6,105 nt of DNA from an uncultured Erysipelotrichaceae bacterium (GTDB lineage Bacteria; Bacillota_I; Bacilli_A; RF39; UBA660), in the NCBI GenBank assembly GCA_902795725.1, contig CADBLY010000084.1, positions 1-6,105 of the forward strand. The letters run 5' to 3'. Position 1 is the first letter of the stretch. Each line of letters starts with the position of its first letter. The notes beneath the pieces were generated by a model. The model saw only the letters and a list, made by a program, of their open reading frames with translations, was not told where the DNA came from and searched no databases. Of this stretch, positions 4,829-6,105 are shown piece by piece. Made by a program: the position numbers and the translations under genes.

Positions 4829-6105
4829 ATGGAGAAATTTAAATTAGAAAAAATGGATTTATCTTTATACTATGAAAAGGTAGATAACGGCTTAGAAGTA
4901 TATATTGTTCCTAAAGATAATGTAAATAGTATTTATGCAACTTTTTCAACTAGATATGGATCTGTAAATAATGATTTTGTTCCAGAAGGATGTAAAAAAA
5001 TAGCAAGTTTTCCATTAGGTATTGCCCACTTTTTGGAGCACAAATTATTCGAACAAAAAGATGGTAAAGATCCGTTCGAATTTTATTCCGAAAGAGGTAG
5101 TGATGCTAATGCAAATACATCTAATTTTAAAACAACATATTTATTTAGTGGAACCAATTTTTTTGAAGAAAATCTTAACTACTTATTAGATTATGTTCAA
5201 GATCCTTATTTTACAGATGAAAACGTTGAAAAAGAAAAAGGAATAATAGAACAAGAAATAAGAATGTATGATGATAGTCCTTTTTGGAAATTATATGAAA
5301 GAGCTACTTATAATGCCTTTCATCTTCATCCAATAAAATATCCAATAGCCGGGACTATTTCAACTATCAAAAAAATAACAAAAGAAAACTTATATACCTG
5401 TTACAAAACGTTTTATCACCCATCAAATATGTTCCTTGTTATAACAGGTAATGTTGACCCTAAAGAAACCATTAATTTAATTAAATTAAATCAGGAAAAG
5501 AAATCATATAAAGAAAATCAACCTATTAAGATAAAAAAATATGATGAGCCTGATACCGTTTTAAAAACAACTGATCATAGCGTGATGTCAATTCAAATAC
5601 CAAGAGCAAGTATTGGCTATAAAATAGCAAATAATACACATTTAGATATTAATAAATTTAAAGATTATCTATCATTATTTTTTGATATAAAACTTGGCTC
5701 TGTATCAGAGTTTAATGATTCATTAATTGAAAAAGGATTAATTAGTAATGATATTGATATTAACGTAATTAATACTGATAAACACCTATTATTTATCTTA
5801 CTAATTGAAAGTGATAACGTTGATAAAGTCATAAAAAGCATTGATAAAGAATTAAAAAATAGAGAAGTATTAGAATCTGATTTTATACGTAAAAAGAAAG
5901 TAAAGAAAAGTAGCAGTATATATAAAAGCGATAATATCTATTCCATTAATAATAAAATAATGGGTAATATCATTAATTATGGAAAAGTAATACTAGATGA
6001 GCATAAAATGATTGATGAATTAACATATAATGAATTTATAAGTGTAATAAAAAATATTGATATGAGCAATAAAACTATATACAAAATAAATAAACCAACT
6101 AAATA
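4829..6105 (+). CDS. ymfH: YmfH-like M16-family zinc metallopeptidase (last base of stop cut by the window)
   Basis: An uninterrupted frame of 425 residues ends ...INKPTK followed by TA at 6104-6105. The family length (about 428) says the next base completes TAA or TAG. The N-terminus 'YYEKVDNGLEVYIVPKDN' matches YmfH. The inverted zinc motif is H67-FL-E70-H71 in GIAHFLEHKLFEQ, with the third ligand E143 in EKGIIEQEIRMYDD. 'YHPSNMFLVITGNVDP' (about 200) closes the first domain. The C-terminal half is weakly conserved and lacks the Arg/Tyr motif (here SEFNDSLIEKGLISND), which its neighbour supplies. The gene should cleave peptides only as a complex with the YmfF-like protein. ATG 4829 follows AAGGAG (4813-4818) and lies two bases after the preceding stop, so the two are one operon. 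In Bacillus the pair is associated with EF-P modification; the substrate is unknown. Confidence 0.92.
   Translation, partial: MEKFKLEKMDLSLYYEKVDNGLEVYIVPKDNVNSIYATFSTRYGSVNNDFVPEGCKKIASFPLGIAHFLEHKLFEQKDGKDPFEFYSERGSDANANTSNFKTTYLFSGTNFFEENLNYLLDYVQDPYFTDENVEKEKGIIEQEIRMYDDSPFWKLYERATYNAFHLHPIKYPIAGTISTIKKITKENLYTCYKTFYHPSNMFLVITGNVDPKETINLIKLNQEKKSYKENQPIKIKKYDEPDTVLKTTDHSVMSIQIPRASIGYKIANNTHLDINKFKDYLSLFFDIKLGSVSEFNDSLIEKGLISNDIDINVINTDKHLLFILLIESDNVDKVIKSIDKELKNREVLESDFIRKKKVKKSSSIYKSDNIYSINNKIMGNIINYGKVILDEHKMIDELTYNEFISVIKNIDMSNKTIYKINKPTK

Overview
The window is AT-rich, uses the standard bacterial code (all 11 in-frame Trp codons seen are TGG) and has the gene content of a low-GC Bacillota. 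Adjacent ylbD- and ylbE-like genes, rsmD, and a ymfF/ymfH-type pair of M16 peptidase-family genes point to the Bacilli. The style of the surface proteins in the left third resembles that of uncultured gut Bacilli related to RF39/Mollicutes. That placement is an inference from family knowledge, not a database match.

Left third (1 to about 2264): remains or switchable versions of two cell-surface protein genes. The first (frame open 59-910) encodes a membrane-anchor helix followed by a LamG/ConA-like domain. No ATG or GTG starts that frame, and just upstream lie a run of nine G and a perfect hairpin. One added G would join the frame to an ATG at 78. The second (1098-2264) has lost its 5' end and carries a TGA in place of an expected Gly codon. 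Its remaining parts are an Ig/pilin-like stalk and a C-terminal FGE/C-type-lectin-like domain. Between them, 911-1097 holds no gene but is dense in GAACCCC-containing repeats, including a 17-bp near-perfect inverted pair enclosing about 120 bp and a 13-bp perfect hairpin. This looks like a rearrangement junction or an invertible segment.

Middle (2265-3460): after a clear rho-independent terminator come ylbD and ylbE, overlapping by one base, then a weak terminator and rsmD with its own extended -10 promoter. The ylbD-ylbE-rsmD order matches the Bacillus ylb cluster with ylbF and ylbG missing. coaD, which follows rsmD in Bacillus, is also absent here.

Right (3465-6105): a well-formed extended -10 promoter drives two M16-family genes. 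The first lacks the HxxEH zinc site but keeps the C-terminal Arg/Tyr motif. The second has the zinc site but lacks the Arg/Tyr pair. They probably form one heteromeric protease-like complex, as expected for YmfF/YmfH. The window ends two bases into what is probably the stop codon of the second gene.
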